Shown here one piece after another: positions 63,536 to 64,000 of a stretch of DNA of 64,000 bases. Source of the DNA: Tachypleus tridentatus. Its lineage: Eukaryota; Arthropoda; Merostomata; Xiphosura; Limulidae. Where the stretch lies: assembly GCF_004210375.1 (NCBI RefSeq), contig NC_134829.1, positions 59,264,107-59,328,106 of the forward strand, written 5' to 3'. The notes beneath the pieces are model-generated. The model was not told the origin of the DNA. It did no database searches and saw only the letters and a program-made list of their open reading frames with translations. The first letter of the stretch is position 1. The number at the start of each line of letters is the position of its first letter. The position numbers and the translations under genes are program-made.

Positions 63536-63871
63536 ATTTTCTATTTGTTATCTCACATTATTATAAAATTAGAATGTTCAGTTACAAAGTAGAAGCTACA
63601 CAACTTGGCAACTCAAAATGCAAAGAGCTCATCAAAATTTTCTTTCATACAATTGCAAACAAACATCAAGTTGCATTAATTGCTTTAGTTGATATCCAAT
63701 AATTATGTTTCACAGAAAGACAACTCAATATTTTTCACTGACATAAAAAAAATTTAAGATCCTTCAGCTTGTTTGAAACTTAAAAAAAATCAAATCCATA
63801 TCCTGGAGCTAAGCCTTTTATTTTTACCATTGCAAGCTTCAATTGATATAATTTTATAAAGATTAGCATAC
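63536..63871 (-). other. Rab5: Rab5 intron, donor side
   Basis: AT-rich intron between the DIRS fossil and the exon at 63872. The donor reads GAA|GTATGC. Confidence 0.75.
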
Positions 63872-64000
63872 TTCATATTCCACAGCTCGTTTATTGGCCA
63901 AGTCTGCTTTATTCCCTGCTAATGCAATCACAATGTTTGGACTGGCTTGGCTGCTGTAATTCTTTAACCCATATTTTTTGCTCGACTGAATGTATCCTGA
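63872..64000 (-). CDS. Rab5: Rab5 internal exon, G4 region (partial, cut by window edge)
   Basis: The minus strand decodes to [16 protein letters not shown], then [18 protein letters not shown] and NKRAVEYE. This is the Rab5 segment with the G4 motif NKAD that reads the guanine base. It ends in phase 0 at GAA|GTATGC (63872) and joins EAQAYAEEN in the next exon, exactly as in animal Rab5. Two single extra bases interrupt the frame, one near 63972 (between AKN and WVK) and one near 63950 (between LQQ and QAS), so the exon as written spans three frames. Splice site and motifs are otherwise fine. Consensus error is the simplest explanation; a decaying paralogue is the alternative. The 5' part of the exon and gene lies beyond the window. 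Confidence 0.92.

Overview
The window is eukaryotic, AT-rich and dominated by interspersed repeats. It is most likely from a chelicerate and probably a horseshoe crab: I recognise from memory a tRNA-derived SINE family (about 280 bp, with a GTTT-rich tail) that I associate with horseshoe crab genomes. No database was consulted. The only host gene I can name is Rab5, the early-endosome small GTPase, on the minus strand at the right side. One further minus-strand coding exon, of unknown family, lies near 17 kb.

Layout. 1-5832: short SINEs, a LINE 5'-end segment and a minisatellite, with no convincing gene. 5833-6332: a gap of exactly 500 N, so linkage across it depends on scaffolding. 6333-16834: AT-rich noncoding DNA around a broken DIRS-type retroelement (about 9.79-13.38 kb). 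16835-17039: first coding exon of an unidentified gene whose body would run leftward. 17.4-19.7 kb: SINEs and a degraded Tc1-like transposon carrying a mariner fragment. 19719-61108: a tandem triplication of one 13.8 kb unit. 61109-64000: a Rab5 intron holding a second DIRS-type fossil, then an upstream Rab5 exon cut by the window edge.

The triplication is the main observation. The three units (19719-33529, 33530-47324, 47325-61108) are almost identical and meet at two identical junctions. Each holds the tail of a mariner fragment, a dead Tc1 transposase, a minisatellite, a gag-like fossil, SINEs, a LINE remnant, a probable long Rab5 3'UTR and the last two coding exons of Rab5. Reading Rab5 leftward from 64000, one upstream exon is followed by three successive copies of the terminal exon pair. 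The pair nearest the upstream exon (copy 3) carries small deletions that change the ETSAK motif; copies 1 and 2 are intact.

Two explanations fit. One is a very recent real tandem triplication. The other is an assembly artefact from noisy long reads. The copies differ mostly by one-base homopolymer changes, and the upstream Rab5 exon itself carries two one-base frame breaks, which points to residual consensus errors. Identical junctions with a short filler, a few private substitutions in copy 3 and a (CA)n length difference fit either explanation. Read depth and reads spanning the junctions would decide.
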